Numbered from the stretch's first letter, positions 24,360 through 38,615 are shown. The stretch is 45,262 nucleotides of DNA from Paracoccaceae bacterium (GCA_013214575.1 JABSSD010000170.1:1-45262); one strand, 5' to 3'. Numbers and translations: made by a program. The notes: generated from the letters alone by a model not told the origin.

Positions 24360-26777
24360 ATGGGCCTGTCACGGCGCTCCGGACAACGATTCCAGGCCTC
24401 GATCTGGCCGGGGTTTGTCGATGCGATGACCGGGCTGTTGCTGGTGCTGATGTTCCTGATCACGATTTTCATGATCGTCCAATTTGTGCTGCGCGATACC
24501 ATTTCAATTCAGGAAACCGAGCTGGATTCGCTGGCCGGTGAGGTGGGGGCGCTGGCCAGTGCGCTGGGACTGGAAGAGCGCAGCAACAACCAGCTGGACG
24601 CCCGGCTGGGGGCGCTGAATGCCACCCTGAATGACACCCAGACAGATCTGGATCGCAGCCAGGTGCAACTGGGCGAACAGGCGACACTGATCGCCTCGCT
24701 GACCGATCAACGGGCGCAGCAGGCGGCGGAGCTGACGGCGGCCTCGGCCAGGATCACCTCGTTTGAGGCCCAGGTGGCCACTTTGCTGGCCAGCCGGGAT
24801 CGTGCCAATGCCAATATTGCAAGCCTGCAGGCCGACCAACAGGCGCTCGAAACGGTGCGCGTGGATCTGCTCTCCGAACGGGAGGCGCTGAACTTGGCGC
24901 TGGCGCAGAGCCGGGGTGAAATTGATCTGCAGGTCGAAGCGGCGCGGCTGGCGGCGGCCAAACGCGAGGCGCTTGAGGCGCTGATCGCCGGGCTTGAACG
25001 GCAAAGTGAAGTGCGCGACGCCGAGCTGACCGGGTCCCGGCAGCTGAGTGAGGCGCGCGCTGCGGCGCTGGCGCAGGCGCAGCAACAGCTGAGCGACGAA
25101 GAGGCGACGCGGCTGGTCGAAGCCGCCGCTGCCGCAGCGCTGCGGCAGAAACTGGCCAATGCCGACAGCGAACTCACCGCAATGACACTGGCGCTTGAGG
25201 CCCAGCGACAGGATGCCGAAGATACGCTGACCCTGCTGGCGGCCGCAAATGTGGCGCAAAAGGCGCTGGATACCAAACTGGCCGAGGCGCTGAGTGCGAT
25301 TGATGCGGCGCGGGCCCAGACCCGCCAGCGCGATGAGCTGGCCGAGCGGCTGACCCGGGTGCTGGCTCAGATGCAGGTCACTCAATCCGCGGCGGCGGCG
25401 CGGGTCACTGCGCTGGAGGTCGAGCTGGGCCGCATTCGCACCGACAGCGCCGCCAGCCGTGAACGGTTGACAGCAGAGCTGGCTCTGGCCCGGCAACAGG
25501 CGGCGCAGACCGGGGATGCGCTGGCGGCAGAGCTGGCCAGCCAGCGCGCCAGCAGCCTGCAGTCGCAGTCCGACTATCAGGATGAATTGCAGCGCCTGCA
25601 GAGCGAACAGGCGGCGCTGCGCGCCAGATTGGCAACCCAGATTGCGACACTGCAGGCGACGGCCGAGGCCGAACAGCGGGGATTGCAGCAGCGTCTGGCG
25701 CAGGTGCAGGCGGATGCCGCCAGCGCCGAGGCCGGGCTTTTGTCGCAGCTGAAACAGGCGCGCGCCGATCTTGCCGCCATGCGATCCGCCGCCAGTTCAA
25801 CCCAGCAAGAGCGGGCGGCGGTGGAAAGCCGTCTGCTAGAGGCGCTGGACGCTTTGGAGCGGGCGCAGGTCTCGGCCTCGGATCAGGAGGTGTTGCAAAG
25901 CCGCCTGCTGGCCGCCCTTGCGCAGCAATCCGACGCCGAGAGCCGCGCCGCCGAGCAGCTGTCACTGGCGCAACAACGCGCCGCGCTGCTGGCACAGGCC
26001 CGGGCGACGCTGGCGGGAGAAAAAGAAATCTCAACAGAGGCGCAGCGCCAGACCGCATTGCTGAACCAGCAGGTCGCAGCGTTGCGAAACCAGCTTGGCA
26101 GCTTGCAGGCGCTGCTGGATGACGGTCAGGCCCGGGATGTGGCGCAGCAGGTGCAATTGCAAAACCTGGGCAAGGATCTGAACACTGCACTGGCCCGGGC
26201 GGCCTCGGAAGAGCGCAAAGGCCGCCTGCTGGAAGAGGCCGAGCGCAAGCGGCTGCAGGCCGAAGCGATTGAATTGGCAAGCCGGGCCGCCGATCTGGAG
26301 AGCCGGGCCGAGGATCTGGAACACTACCGGTCAGAATTTTTCGGCCGTCTGCGCGATGTGTTGGGCAATCAGGAGGGCGTCCGCATCGAGGGCGATCGGT
26401 TTGTGTTCTCCTCGGAGGTGCTGTTTCCGTCGGGTGGGTCCAATTTGTCGCCTGAAGGCGAGGTGGAGATTTCCAAAGTGGCCAATATATTGCGCAGTGT
26501 CGCAGGTGATATTCCGGCCAGTATCGACTGGGTGATCCGGGTTGACGGCCATACCGACGACAGGCCGCTGGTTGGCCATTCCAAATATGCCGACAACTGG
26601 GAGCTCAGTCAGGGCAGGGCGCTGTCGGTGGTGCGGTTCATGGTCGAAATTCTGGGCATCCCACCGGGGCGGTTGTCGGCCAATGGCTTTGGCGAATACC
26701 AGCCCGTCAACACGGATGACAGCCCCCTGGCCCGGGCGCAAAACCGCCGGATTGAGCTGAAATTCACCGAGAAATAG
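24360..26777 (+). CDS. MotB-like protein with long coiled coil and OmpA domain
   Basis: The 805-residue protein has a short cytoplasmic start, one membrane helix (about 19-45, FVDAMTGLLLVLMFLITIFM) with Asp21 at its edge where MotB keeps its proton-binding Asp, a coiled coil of some 600 residues (Ala, Gln, Glu and Leu rich), and an OmpA_C domain at about 665-805 (VRIEGDRFVFSSEVLFPSGG, VIRVDGHTDDRPL, RLSANGFGEYQPV, NRRIELKF) that grips peptidoglycan. With the channel protein upstream it forms a MotA/MotB-like pair that would transmit proton-driven motion. The coiled coil is far longer than in MotB (about 300 residues total). This Rhodobacteraceae pair has no settled name. Confidence 0.85.
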   Translation: MGLSRRSGQRFQASIWPGFVDAMTGLLLVLMFLITIFMIVQFVLRDTISIQETELDSLAGEVGALASALGLEERSNNQLDARLGALNATLNDTQTDLDRSQVQLGEQATLIASLTDQRAQQAAELTAASARITSFEAQVATLLASRDRANANIASLQADQQALETVRVDLLSEREALNLALAQSRGEIDLQVEAARLAAAKREALEALIAGLERQSEVRDAELTGSRQLSEARAAALAQAQQQLSDEEATRLVEAAAAAALRQKLANADSELTAMTLALEAQRQDAEDTLTLLAAANVAQKALDTKLAEALSAIDAARAQTRQRDELAERLTRVLAQMQVTQSAAAARVTALEVELGRIRTDSAASRERLTAELALARQQAAQTGDALAAELASQRASSLQSQSDYQDELQRLQSEQAALRARLATQIATLQATAEAEQRGLQQRLAQVQADAASAEAGLLSQLKQARADLAAMRSAASSTQQERAAVESRLLEALDALERAQVSASDQEVLQSRLLAALAQQSDAESRAAEQLSLAQQRAALLAQARATLAGEKEISTEAQRQTALLNQQVAALRNQLGSLQALLDDGQARDVAQQVQLQNLGKDLNTALARAASEERKGRLLEEAERKRLQAEAIELASRAADLESRAEDLEHYRSEFFGRLRDVLGNQEGVRIEGDRFVFSSEVLFPSGGSNLSPEGEVEISKVANILRSVAGDIPASIDWVIRVDGHTDDRPLVGHSKYADNWELSQGRALSVVRFMVEILGIPPGRLSANGFGEYQPVNTDDSPLARAQNRRIELKFTEK

Positions 26778-26830
26778 GCTGGCCTTAGGGGAAATAGACC
26801 GGCCTTAGGGGAAATAGACCGGCCTTAGGG
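26771..26830. repeat. 20-bp tandem repeat spanning two convergent stop codons
   Basis: Three units gaaatag(gct/acc)ggccttaggg at 26771, 26791 and 26811. The first differs from the others at three bases; the second and third are identical. The TAG stop of the coiled-coil gene lies in the first unit, and the TAA stop of the M23 peptidase (minus strand) lies in the last. Thus the intergenic spacer is only this repeat. Confidence 0.9.
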
Positions 26831-27777
26831 AATGCGCATCAGGCTTTCAAAGCGGCTGACTTCGACGCCTGAGCGGATCAGCGTCGCGGCTCCAACGTAG
26901 TCTCCGCTGGGCCATGTGCTGCCTTTTAGCCGTTTGCCTGCCGCCCGAAAGAATTCAGCTTGATCCTTGGTCAGCGGGGCGCGGTGATCAACCAACCGGC
27001 CTGCGGGGCCGTCGAGGGTCAAGCTCAGGATGTCGCCCAATTTGCCGCCAAAGGCATGCGCCCAGATCACAAGGGCGGGCGCATCGGCGGGCAGCGGGCT
27101 TTGCGCCGCTGTTCCGGCCTTTATCTCGGAATACTGTGGCACCGCGGTGCTGAAACCCAGGCCCAACAAGCCGCCGGCCTGATAGGGTATTGGCTGCTGC
27201 CATAGGCTGTCACCCTGTTCACCACAGGTCGGAAAATCCGACAGATCAAACGGATCCACTACAGTGCCATCCCGGCGTAGGGTCAGGTGAAGATGCGGGA
27301 AATCGGACTTGCCGCTTAGCCCGACCTGGCCCAGCACGGTGCCCGCTGTCAGCCGCTGGCCGGGTTGCACCCGAAGCGAGCCGGATTTCATATGGCAATA
27401 CTGGGTTTCCCAGCCATTTGCGTGGCGCAACATCACGCCATTGCCACATTCCTTGCCTGCGGTGGTGGCGGTTGGCCCGACATCGGCCACCCCGTCGCGC
27501 AGTCCGCGCACCACACCGGGGGCGGCAGCCAGCACATTAACGCCACGCTCCATGTCGGCCAATGTGGGAAGGCGGAAATCAGTGCCCTTATGGCCATCAT
27601 AGCTCAGCCCGCCGCAGTGATAGTCGGTCACCGCCGGGCCGGGATCCCGGTCAACCTGGTGCTGTATGAAGCAGCTCTGGCCAAGGGTGCAGTCAAGGGG
27701 CAGGCGCAACATAAAATCGCTCGCCCCCACAGGGGGGGCGAGCGTGAGTGTCAGCGCCAGAAGGGCAATCCGCCGCA

Positions 27778-27778
<1 letters not shown>
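26825..27778 (-). CDS. M23-family metallopeptidase, secreted
   Basis: The 317-residue product has a signal peptide (MRRIALLALTLTLAPPVGAS) and a LytM/M23 domain with zinc ligands visible in YDGHKGTDF (His, Asp) and FPHLHL (His-x-His). It presumably cuts peptidoglycan crosslinks, or has become an EnvC-like activator, but the ligands are intact. The C-terminal part after GLGFSTAVPQ has no named domain. The start ATG 27778 overlaps the stop of clpA by one base (TGATG), so the two are cotranscribed. The link of a ClpA unfoldase and an M23 peptidase is a recurrent arrangement in this family. Confidence 0.88.
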
Positions 27779-30099
<2,321 letters not shown>

Positions 30100-30278
30100 G
30101 GGCGTGCTCCTCTGTCTTGGGTCGGTGGAGAGATTGTAGGTTTACCAATCGTCCCCTAGTGCCAACCATGTCCTCATAGTGTTAGATTTTGGTTGATAGA
30201 GCCGTAGCTTCAAGGCTTTTCTTGAAAATAATGGTCACATTCCTTGTCATCGTGCTTTTTTCACAGCTGGGTGATCCA

Positions 30279-31046
30279 TCAAAAGACGTCTTTCCGCTTG
30301 CGAATTTCGGTGAATACCAGTTCTGAATCAATGCCTTCCATGCCAATGGCTTGCTTTAGCTCGTCCTGTCCGGCCCGCAAGAACGGATTTGTCGCCAATT
30401 CCAGCGACAGCACTGAGGGCACCGTTGCTTTGCCGGTTGCACGTGCTCTGGCGATATCGGCGACGCGGGCCTGCAATGCGGGGTTGTCCGGTTCGATCGT
30501 CAAGGCAAAGGCGCCGTTGGATTGGGTGTATTCGTGGCCTGAATAAACCACGGTTTCAGACGGCAGCGCGGCCAGCTTACCCAGGCTCTGCCACATCTGC
30601 GCGGCGCTGCCCTCGAACAGCCGCCCGCAGCCCAGGGCCATCAGGCTGTCAGCGGTAAACAGCGCATTGGACTGGGGCAGGTAAAAGGCGACATGGCCAA
30701 GGGTGTGGCCCGGCACCTCGATGACCTGGGCATCCTCTCCCAGCAACGAATAGGCAGTGCCCTCTTTCACCGCCACATCCAGCGGCGGCAATCTGTGGGC
30801 GTCGGCCTCGGCGCCGACGATTCTGGGCTGGTAGATCTGGCGCAGCTCCTCCAGGCCATCAATGTGATCATAGTGGTGATGGGTCAGCAGCACAAAATCG
30901 AGCTGCCAGCCGCGTTTGTCGAGTTCAGCCCTGATGGGAGCGGCTTCGGGGGCGTCGACCAGGGCGGTCAGGCCGCTATCGGCTGCGTGCAGCAGAAAGG
31001 CGTAGTTATCTGACAGGCAGGGGACAGTGATGATCTCAAGAGGCAT
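30279..31046 (-). CDS. gloB: Hydroxyacylglutathione hydrolase (glyoxalase II)
   Basis: The 255-residue enzyme of the metallo-beta-lactamase fold hydrolyses S-D-lactoylglutathione, the second step of methylglyoxal detoxification. The binuclear metal site is visible as THHHYDHIDG, PGHTLGHVAFYL, FTADSLMALGCGRLFEG and YSGHEYTQSN, and the C-terminal helical glutathione-binding part ends in EIRKRKDVF. The chosen start (ATG 31046) has aaaagg nine bases upstream; ATG 31052 and 31064 are in the same frame. It lies 180 bases upstream of clpA on the same strand and divergent from a methyltransferase. Confidence 0.94.
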   Translation of the reverse strand: MPLEIITVPCLSDNYAFLLHAADSGLTALVDAPEAAPIRAELDKRGWQLDFVLLTHHHYDHIDGLEELRQIYQPRIVGAEADAHRLPPLDVAVKEGTAYSLLGEDAQVIEVPGHTLGHVAFYLPQSNALFTADSLMALGCGRLFEGSAAQMWQSLGKLAALPSETVVYSGHEYTQSNGAFALTIEPDNPALQARVADIARARATGKATVPSVLSLELATNPFLRAGQDELKQAIGMEGIDSELVFTEIRKRKDVF

Positions 31047-31108
31047 GGTCATTCGCCTTTTCATGGTTAAACTGTGGGTCAGATTGACTGAATCGACGGG
31101 CACCCGCA

Positions 31109-31855
31109 ATGCATCTTGATGTGCAGGACTTGAGAAACTTTTATTACCGCAGCACCCTTGGGCGGGCGGCACAGGCGTCGATCCGGACGCGGTTGCTGCA
31201 AATGTGGCCCGATGCGATTGGGCAGACCATGGCGGGGTTTGGCTTTGCGGCGCCATTGATGCGTCCCTATCTGCCCGAGGCCCGCCGGGTGGTGGCGCTG
31301 ATGCCGGGGCCGCAGGGGGTGATGCAATGGCCCGCCGGACTGCCCAATGTCTCGGTGCTGTGCGAAGAAACCCGCTGGCCACTGGATACCGGCCGGGTGG
31401 ATCGGCTGCTGGTGATGCATGGGCTGGAGACCTCGGATCACCCTGCCAAGCTGCTTGACGAATGCTGGCGGGTGCTGGGGCCGGGGGGGCGCGCCATCTT
31501 TGTGGTGCCCAACCGGGCCGGGCTCTGGTCACGATCGGACAAGACGCCGTTTGGCTATGGGCGCCCCTATACGCTTGGCCAGCTGGAAAGCCAGCTCAGG
31601 GCGCATCAGTTCACCACCGAACGTCATGCCGCCGCGCTGTACCAATTGCCATCGATGCGGCGGTTCTGGCTGAAATCCGGGCCGGCGATCGAAAAGATGG
31701 GGCGGCAATTGCCAACGGTGCTGGCCGGAGGGGTGTTTCTGGTCGAGGTCAGTAAGCAGATCCATCAGCCGCGCGGCTTGGCAACCAAGGTAAAGGCGCG
31801 CAGCCGCATCCGGGTGCTGGAGGGCCTGTCCAACCCACTGCCAAAACCGGCGTAA
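31109..31855 (+). CDS. SAM-dependent methyltransferase (type 11-like)
   Basis: The 248-residue protein resembles Methyltransf_11: ELRQ-type start ([20 protein letters not shown]), [20 protein letters not shown] and [20 protein letters not shown] with the LGPGGR post-motif typical of this class. The N-terminal SAM-binding GxGxG is not plain in this stretch. The C-terminal part ([20 protein letters not shown]) is conserved in alphaproteobacteria, where such genes sit next to gloB. The substrate is unknown. It begins 62 bases from the gloB start on the opposite strand, so both share a promoter region. Confidence 0.8.
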   Translation: MHLDVQDLRNFYYRSTLGRAAQASIRTRLLQMWPDAIGQTMAGFGFAAPLMRPYLPEARRVVALMPGPQGVMQWPAGLPNVSVLCEETRWPLDTGRVDRLLVMHGLETSDHPAKLLDECWRVLGPGGRAIFVVPNRAGLWSRSDKTPFGYGRPYTLGQLESQLRAHQFTTERHAAALYQLPSMRRFWLKSGPAIEKMGRQLPTVLAGGVFLVEVSKQIHQPRGLATKVKARSRIRVLEGLSNPLPKPA

Positions 31856-32232
31856 TCCGACCCACTGGTGGTTGATTCCCTGTTTGCGCCTTCAACGGCG
31901 TGGAAAACGTCACACTGGCTGCAGAATGAAGCGTTGAAGCGTGTTATCCACAGCCGCAGTTTGGTTTCAGCGCCTATCGGAATCGGAAAAACTTGCAAAA
32001 CTGTTACTTTTTTACGACCTTAAGCGGGGTGTAAAGCGGCGCTCTTTATCTAAGTAATTGAAAATAAGGAATTATGCACTTTTGGCGCTGCTGCTATATA
32101 ATGTTGCTTGGTGGCTATGGCTCTGTTACATCCACGCTGATTTTAACGCCCTTCCGCGATGGGAGGGCTGACTCACGCCCCCGGACGCCGCCGCAAGGTC
32201 AGCTAACCGGGGCCAGTATGGGAAGGGTGGAC
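31856..32232 (+). promoter_or_regulatory. Promoter and leader of the atp operon
   Basis: About 380 AT-richer bases before atpH. A TATAAT at 32097-32102 with no good -35 is a candidate -10. A perfect DnaA-box sequence ttatccaca lies at 31944-31952. A hairpin at 32149-32167 (cccttcc-gcgat-gggaggg, with one G-T pair) stands in the leader. No gene is supported here; the open frame from 32074 into atpH lacks a ribosome-binding site. Confidence 0.5.
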
Positions 32233-32793
32233 GTGTCCGAACCAGCTTCGATTTCCGCAGGCATTGCCGCGCGCTATGCCACTGCGATCTTTGAGATTGC
32301 AGAAGAGAATAAGGCCCTGAGTGGCCTTGAAACCAGCATCAATGATCTGGATGCCGCGCTGGCTGATAGTGCTGATCTGCGCAACCTGATCAACTCGCCG
32401 CTTATCTCGCGCGACGAGCAGGGCGGTGCGATCACCGCGATTGCTGCCAAAATGGGGCTTGACCCCATGATCAGCAATGCGCTGGCACTGATGGCTGAAA
32501 ACCGGCGCCTGTTTGTTCTTCCGGCGCTGATTGTAGCGCTGCGTAGCCAATTGGCAGAGTCCCGTGGTGAAGTCACAGCAGATGTGACCTCGGCCAAGGC
32601 GCTGACCAAGACCCAAAGCGAAAAGTTGGCCAAGACGCTGACCGCCCGCGTGGGCAAAAAAGTTACTATCAATGCAACTGTCGATGAGAGCATCATCGGC
32701 GGTCTCGTCGTCAAAGTCGGCTCGAAGATGATCGATAGCTCGATCCGCTCCAAGCTCGACTCCCTCCAGAATGTAATGAAAGAGGTCGGATAA
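32233..32793 (+). CDS. atpH: ATP synthase F1 subunit delta
   Basis: The 186-residue delta subunit joins the F1 head to the peripheral stalk. It starts VSEPASISAGIAARYATAIF (GTG 32233, with aaggg upstream), the N-terminus usual in roseobacters. The rest shows the helical N-domain and the C-terminal LVVKVGSKMIDSSIRSKLDS. An ATG at 32218 is an alternative start. The operon order atpHAGDC lacks the F0 genes, as in other Rhodobacteraceae, which place them elsewhere. Its stop adjoins the atpA start. Confidence 0.94.
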   Translation: MSEPASISAGIAARYATAIFEIAEENKALSGLETSINDLDAALADSADLRNLINSPLISRDEQGGAITAIAAKMGLDPMISNALALMAENRRLFVLPALIVALRSQLAESRGEVTADVTSAKALTKTQSEKLAKTLTARVGKKVTINATVDESIIGGLVVKVGSKMIDSSIRSKLDSLQNVMKEVG

Positions 32794-34332
32794 ATGGGTA
32801 TCCAAGCTGCAGAGATTTCTGCAATCCTGAAAGACCAGATCAAGAACTTTGGTCAAGAAGCCGAAGTGGCTGAAATCGGTCGCGTGCTGAGCGTTGGTGA
32901 TGGTATCGCCCGCGTTTACGGTCTGGACAATGTTCAGGCTGGCGAAATGGTCGAATTCCCCGGTGGCATCATGGGCATGGCGCTGAACCTGGAAAGCGAC
33001 AACGTCGGTATCGTTATCTTTGGCTCCGACCGGGACATCAAAGAAGGCGACATCGTCAAGCGCACCAACTCGATCGTGGACGTGCCAATCGGCAATGGTC
33101 TGCTGGGTCGTGTTGTGGACGGTCTGGGCAACCCGATCGACGGCAAGGGTCCGATCGAGAGCACCGAGCGCGGCATTGCCGACGTCAAAGCTCCGGGCAT
33201 CATCCCGCGTAAATCGGTACACGAGCCGATGGCAACCGGCCTGAAGTCGGTTGACGCGATGATCCCAATTGGCCGTGGCCAGCGTGAGCTGATCATTGGT
33301 GACCGTCAGACCGGCAAAACCGCTGTGGCTCTGGACGCGATCCTGAACCAGAAAGCCTCCAACGAAGCCGCTGGCGACGACGAAGGCAAGAAGCTGTACT
33401 GCATCTATGTTGCCATCGGCCAGAAGCGGTCGACAGTTGCGCAGCTGGTCAAGAAGCTGGAAGAATCCGGTGCGATGGAATATACCATCGTGGTGGCTGC
33501 AACCGCCTCCGACCCGGCACCAATGCAGTTCCTGGCGCCTTATGCCGCCACTGCAATGGCTGAATTCTTCCGCGACAACGGCCGCCACGCGCTGATCGTC
33601 TATGATGATCTCTCCAAGCAGGCTGTGTCCTACCGTCAGATGTCACTGCTGCTGCGTCGCCCACCGGGCCGCGAAGCCTATCCTGGCGATGTGTTCTATC
33701 TGCACTCCAGATTGCTGGAGCGGTCGGCCAAATTGGGCGACGACCACGGCAATGGCTCGCTGACTGCGCTGCCGATCATCGAAACCCAGGGTGGCGACGT
33801 TTCGGCGTTTATTCCAACCAACGTGATTTCGATCACCGATGGTCAGATCTTCCTGGAAACCGAACTGTTCTACCAGGGCATCCGCCCGGCTGTGAACACC
33901 GGTCTGTCGGTGTCTCGTGTGGGGTCCTCTGCTCAGACCAACGCCATGAAGTCGGTGGCTGGTCCGGTGAAACTGGAACTGGCTCAGTACCGTGAAATGG
34001 CTGCATTCGCGCAGTTCGGCTCCGATCTGGACGCCTCCACCCAGCACTTGCTGAACCGGGGTGCCCGTCTGACCGAGCTGATGAAGCAGCCGCAGTATTC
34101 GCCGCTGACCAACTCTGAAATCGTCTGCGTCATCTTTGCCGGTACCAAAGGCTATCTGGACAAGATCGACGTCAAAGCAGTGGGCCGGTATGAGGCTGGT
34201 ATGCTGGCGCACCTGCGCAGCAAGCACCAGGATCTGCTGGACTGGATCACCGAGGAAGACCCCAAAATCAAGGGCGACGCCGAGACCAAGATCCGGGCTG
34301 CGCTGGACGAATTCGCCGCTGATTTCGCTTAA
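32794..34332 (+). CDS. atpA: ATP synthase F1 subunit alpha
   Basis: The 512-residue regulatory nucleotide-binding subunit of F1. The Walker A motif GDRQTGKTA and the signature [17 protein letters not shown] are present, as are the N-terminal beta-barrel and the C-terminal helical domain. It carries a short acidic insert [13 protein letters not shown] of the alphaproteobacterial kind. It forms the alpha3beta3 ring with AtpD. The start immediately follows the atpH stop, so translation is coupled. Confidence 0.98.
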   Translation: MGIQAAEISAILKDQIKNFGQEAEVAEIGRVLSVGDGIARVYGLDNVQAGEMVEFPGGIMGMALNLESDNVGIVIFGSDRDIKEGDIVKRTNSIVDVPIGNGLLGRVVDGLGNPIDGKGPIESTERGIADVKAPGIIPRKSVHEPMATGLKSVDAMIPIGRGQRELIIGDRQTGKTAVALDAILNQKASNEAAGDDEGKKLYCIYVAIGQKRSTVAQLVKKLEESGAMEYTIVVAATASDPAPMQFLAPYAATAMAEFFRDNGRHALIVYDDLSKQAVSYRQMSLLLRRPPGREAYPGDVFYLHSRLLERSAKLGDDHGNGSLTALPIIETQGGDVSAFIPTNVISITDGQIFLETELFYQGIRPAVNTGLSVSRVGSSAQTNAMKSVAGPVKLELAQYREMAAFAQFGSDLDASTQHLLNRGARLTELMKQPQYSPLTNSEIVCVIFAGTKGYLDKIDVKAVGRYEAGMLAHLRSKHQDLLDWITEEDPKIKGDAETKIRAALDEFAADFA

Positions 34333-34347
34333 GGAGGGGACGCGGCA

Positions 34348-36668
<2,321 letters not shown>

Positions 36669-36679
36669 GGAGGATCGTA

Positions 36680-37096
36680 ATGGCTGATACCATGCAATTC
36701 GATCTCGTGAGCCCGGAGCGAAGCCTAGCTTCGCTTCAGGTGACCGCGGTTCAAATTCCGGGTGCGGATGGCGACATGACGGCAATGCCGATGCATGCGC
36801 CAACCATCACCACCCTGCGGCCTGGTCTTCTGCGGGTCGAAAGCCCTGCGGGCAACTCGGACTATGTTGTGTCGGGCGGTTTTGCTGAAATCGGGGCGGA
36901 CGGTGTTTCGGTGCTGGCTGAAAAGGCCATCCCGGTGACCGAGATGACCCGGGAGCACCTGGACGAGCTGATCGAGGCTGCGCGCGCAGCCCAGGCAGCG
37001 GCGCAGGAGACCAAAGAGGAACATCACTCTCTGGTTGACGACGCCACCAAGCTGCTGGCCGATATGGAAGCACTGGGAGAACACATCAACCTGTAA
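36680..37096 (+). CDS. atpC: ATP synthase F1 subunit epsilon
   Basis: The 138-residue epsilon subunit couples rotation to the c ring and inhibits hydrolysis. The N-terminal beta-sandwich ([35 protein letters not shown]) is followed by two C-terminal helices. It begins 11 bases after atpD with a good ribosome-binding site (aaggagg) and ends the operon before a T-tract hairpin. Confidence 0.96.
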   Translation: MADTMQFDLVSPERSLASLQVTAVQIPGADGDMTAMPMHAPTITTLRPGLLRVESPAGNSDYVVSGGFAEIGADGVSVLAEKAIPVTEMTREHLDELIEAARAAQAAAQETKEEHHSLVDDATKLLADMEALGEHINL

Positions 37097-37122
37097 GGGC
37101 TGGTGTTTTGAACAGATACAGA

Positions 37123-37151
37123 AGCCGGCCCCATTGCGGGCTGGTTTTTTT
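37123..37151 (+). terminator. Rho-independent terminator of the atp operon
   Basis: agccggccc (37123-37131) pairs with gggctggtt (37138-37146), partly by G-T pairs, over a six-base loop, and runs into T (37144-37151). It starts 27 bases after the atpC stop. Confidence 0.85.
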
Positions 37152-37300
37152 GTTGGCCCGCCAGTGAAACGGGGCCAGTGAAACGGGCCGGGGAGGCGGC
37201 GCTCAGGGCCGTCACTGCGGTCAGATTTTTGCGGCGTTACCCTAGTCTTGCCTGATTTATGTTTTATGGTTGTGATGGGGGAAGGCGGAACAGATATGAT

Positions 37301-37651
37301 ATGAAGCGACTCAGAAACCCACGCACAGGAATCGCTCAGGGCGACGAGATGGTTTTCGCCGAGTTTGAAACCGGTGGTGCCATGTGGACCGGCTCCGGCG
37401 AGCGTGAGCGCCGCAAGACCGTGCAATTCGAGGCGGAGTTTGCCTCATCCCCGGCGGTGCAGCTGTCGATGTCGCTGTGGGATATGGACAGCTCGGCAGC
37501 GATCCGCGCCGAACTGGTGGCCGAGAATGTGACAACAGCCGGCTTTGACATCGTGTTCCGCACCTGGGCCGACAGCCGTGTCGCCCGTGTCAGGGTCTCG
37601 TGGATGGCCGTCGGCGAACTTCCCTTTGAGGATGACTGGGACGTGGAGTAG
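37301..37651 (+). CDS. H-type lectin domain protein
   Basis: The 116-residue protein reads MKRLRNPRTGIAQGDEMVFA, GAMWTGSGERERRKTVQFEA, SSPAVQLSMSLWDMDSSA and FDIVFRTWADSRVARVRVSW, ending AVGELPFEDDWDVE. This is the H-type lectin fold, first known from snail agglutinin, which binds N-acetylgalactosamine-type sugars. No signal peptide is present, so where it acts is unclear. Similar genes stand next to ATP synthase operons in related bacteria. ATG 37301 is chosen; the upstream frame from 37259 lacks homology. Confidence 0.8.
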   Translation: MKRLRNPRTGIAQGDEMVFAEFETGGAMWTGSGERERRKTVQFEAEFASSPAVQLSMSLWDMDSSAAIRAELVAENVTTAGFDIVFRTWADSRVARVRVSWMAVGELPFEDDWDVE

Positions 37652-37766
37652 GAGAACTTGGCACAATCCAGTCCCATTGGGATTAGAATTTGCATTTCAT
37701 CATGTGCCACAGTTAAGCTATTTAAAATGGTATTTAACGAGTCATTTGTTTGAGGAGCCATTTCCA

Positions 37767-38615
37767 ATGGGAACGACAACCATCCACACGGTTAAAAAAG
37801 GCGAAAGTCTTTCCAGGATTGCACAGTTTTACGGTCTTAGAAATTTTGAATTGATCTACAAGGATCCCGTCAACGCAAAGTTCAGGAAAACGCGACCCAA
37901 ACCTGATTTGATACAGCCAGGTGATAAAGTCGTTATTCCGAATTTCGCGTTAACTCCTGGCAAACGCAAGGATCTGAAAACCTTGATTTCTACCGTAGAT
38001 GCACGTCTTTCGCGTCTGGAGAGGAATCGCAAAGATCTGATTGCAACCACCAAAGAACTTGCCGGCGAGATCAGTACCTATAAGAGCAAGTTCAAAAAGA
38101 CCAAGAATGCTGCTGATGGCGCTGCCTTGATCATTACTTTGTTGCTATCAGTAACAAAAATTTCCGCAATAGGCTTGAAGGCGGCAACCCAGACTACGAC
38201 GGAACTTGCCAAGGCCAACAAGGAAATTCTCAAAGAGCTTGGGAAAATGAGTTTGACTGCAGTAGAGCCTGCGTTAGGGGCAGGAGCTGACAAAATGGCC
38301 TCTTCTTCGAGCAAGGGAATCGCCGTAATTGGTATTCTTGCGGATTCATTCTTTAAATTATCCAGCCCATCCTTTTGGGCGAAAACCTATATGAAAGCGC
38401 AGGATGAAAAGCTGTTGGACAAGATCATCAAGGGAAAATTCGGACAGGGCTGGGACGCTTGGTCGAAGGCTGTGACCTGGGATCCCCTTGCGGAATTTGA
38501 TCGTATGCAGACGAATATGAAAGCGCAGTCTGAAAAACTGGTCAAACAGTTGGATCTTTTGATCGCTGAGAACAAGAAGCTCCTGCAAGGCCTAAAAGGG
38601 CTCGCTTCAAAGTAG
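37767..38615 (+). CDS. LysM protein with helical body, no signal peptide
   Basis: The 282-residue product begins at ATG 37767 with a LysM domain (HTVKKGESLSRIAQFYGL, LIYKDPVNAKFRKTRPKPDL, QPGDKVVIPNF), the peptidoglycan- or chitin-binding fold. The insert with DPVNAKFRKTRPKPD and the lack of a signal peptide recall LysM modules carried by injected effectors. Then come a coiled-coil region (about 75-110), a hydrophobic helix (GAALIITLLLSVTKISAI), and a second one near GIAVIGILADSFFKL. The C-terminus is amphipathic. The DNA is more AT-rich than its neighbours, which suggests transfer. No known toxin domain is seen. Function unknown. Confidence 0.65.
   Translation: MGTTTIHTVKKGESLSRIAQFYGLRNFELIYKDPVNAKFRKTRPKPDLIQPGDKVVIPNFALTPGKRKDLKTLISTVDARLSRLERNRKDLIATTKELAGEISTYKSKFKKTKNAADGAALIITLLLSVTKISAIGLKAATQTTTELAKANKEILKELGKMSLTAVEPALGAGADKMASSSSKGIAVIGILADSFFKLSSPSFWAKTYMKAQDEKLLDKIIKGKFGQGWDAWSKAVTWDPLAEFDRMQTNMKAQSEKLVKQLDLLIAENKKLLQGLKGLASK

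Noticed and set aside
23160-26777. Zorya anti-phage defence system (ZorA/ZorB)
   Set aside because: The two-protein plan is similar, but no ZorC, ZorD or ZorE gene follows; the next genes are an M23 peptidase and clpA on the other strand.
31944-31952. Replication origin
   Set aside because: Only one DnaA box was found, with no cluster, AT-rich unwinding element or origin genes.
32203-33588. 461-residue minus-strand frame and similar ones at 33643-34767 and 35220-36332
   Set aside because: All are antisense to the well-identified atp genes and have no domain.
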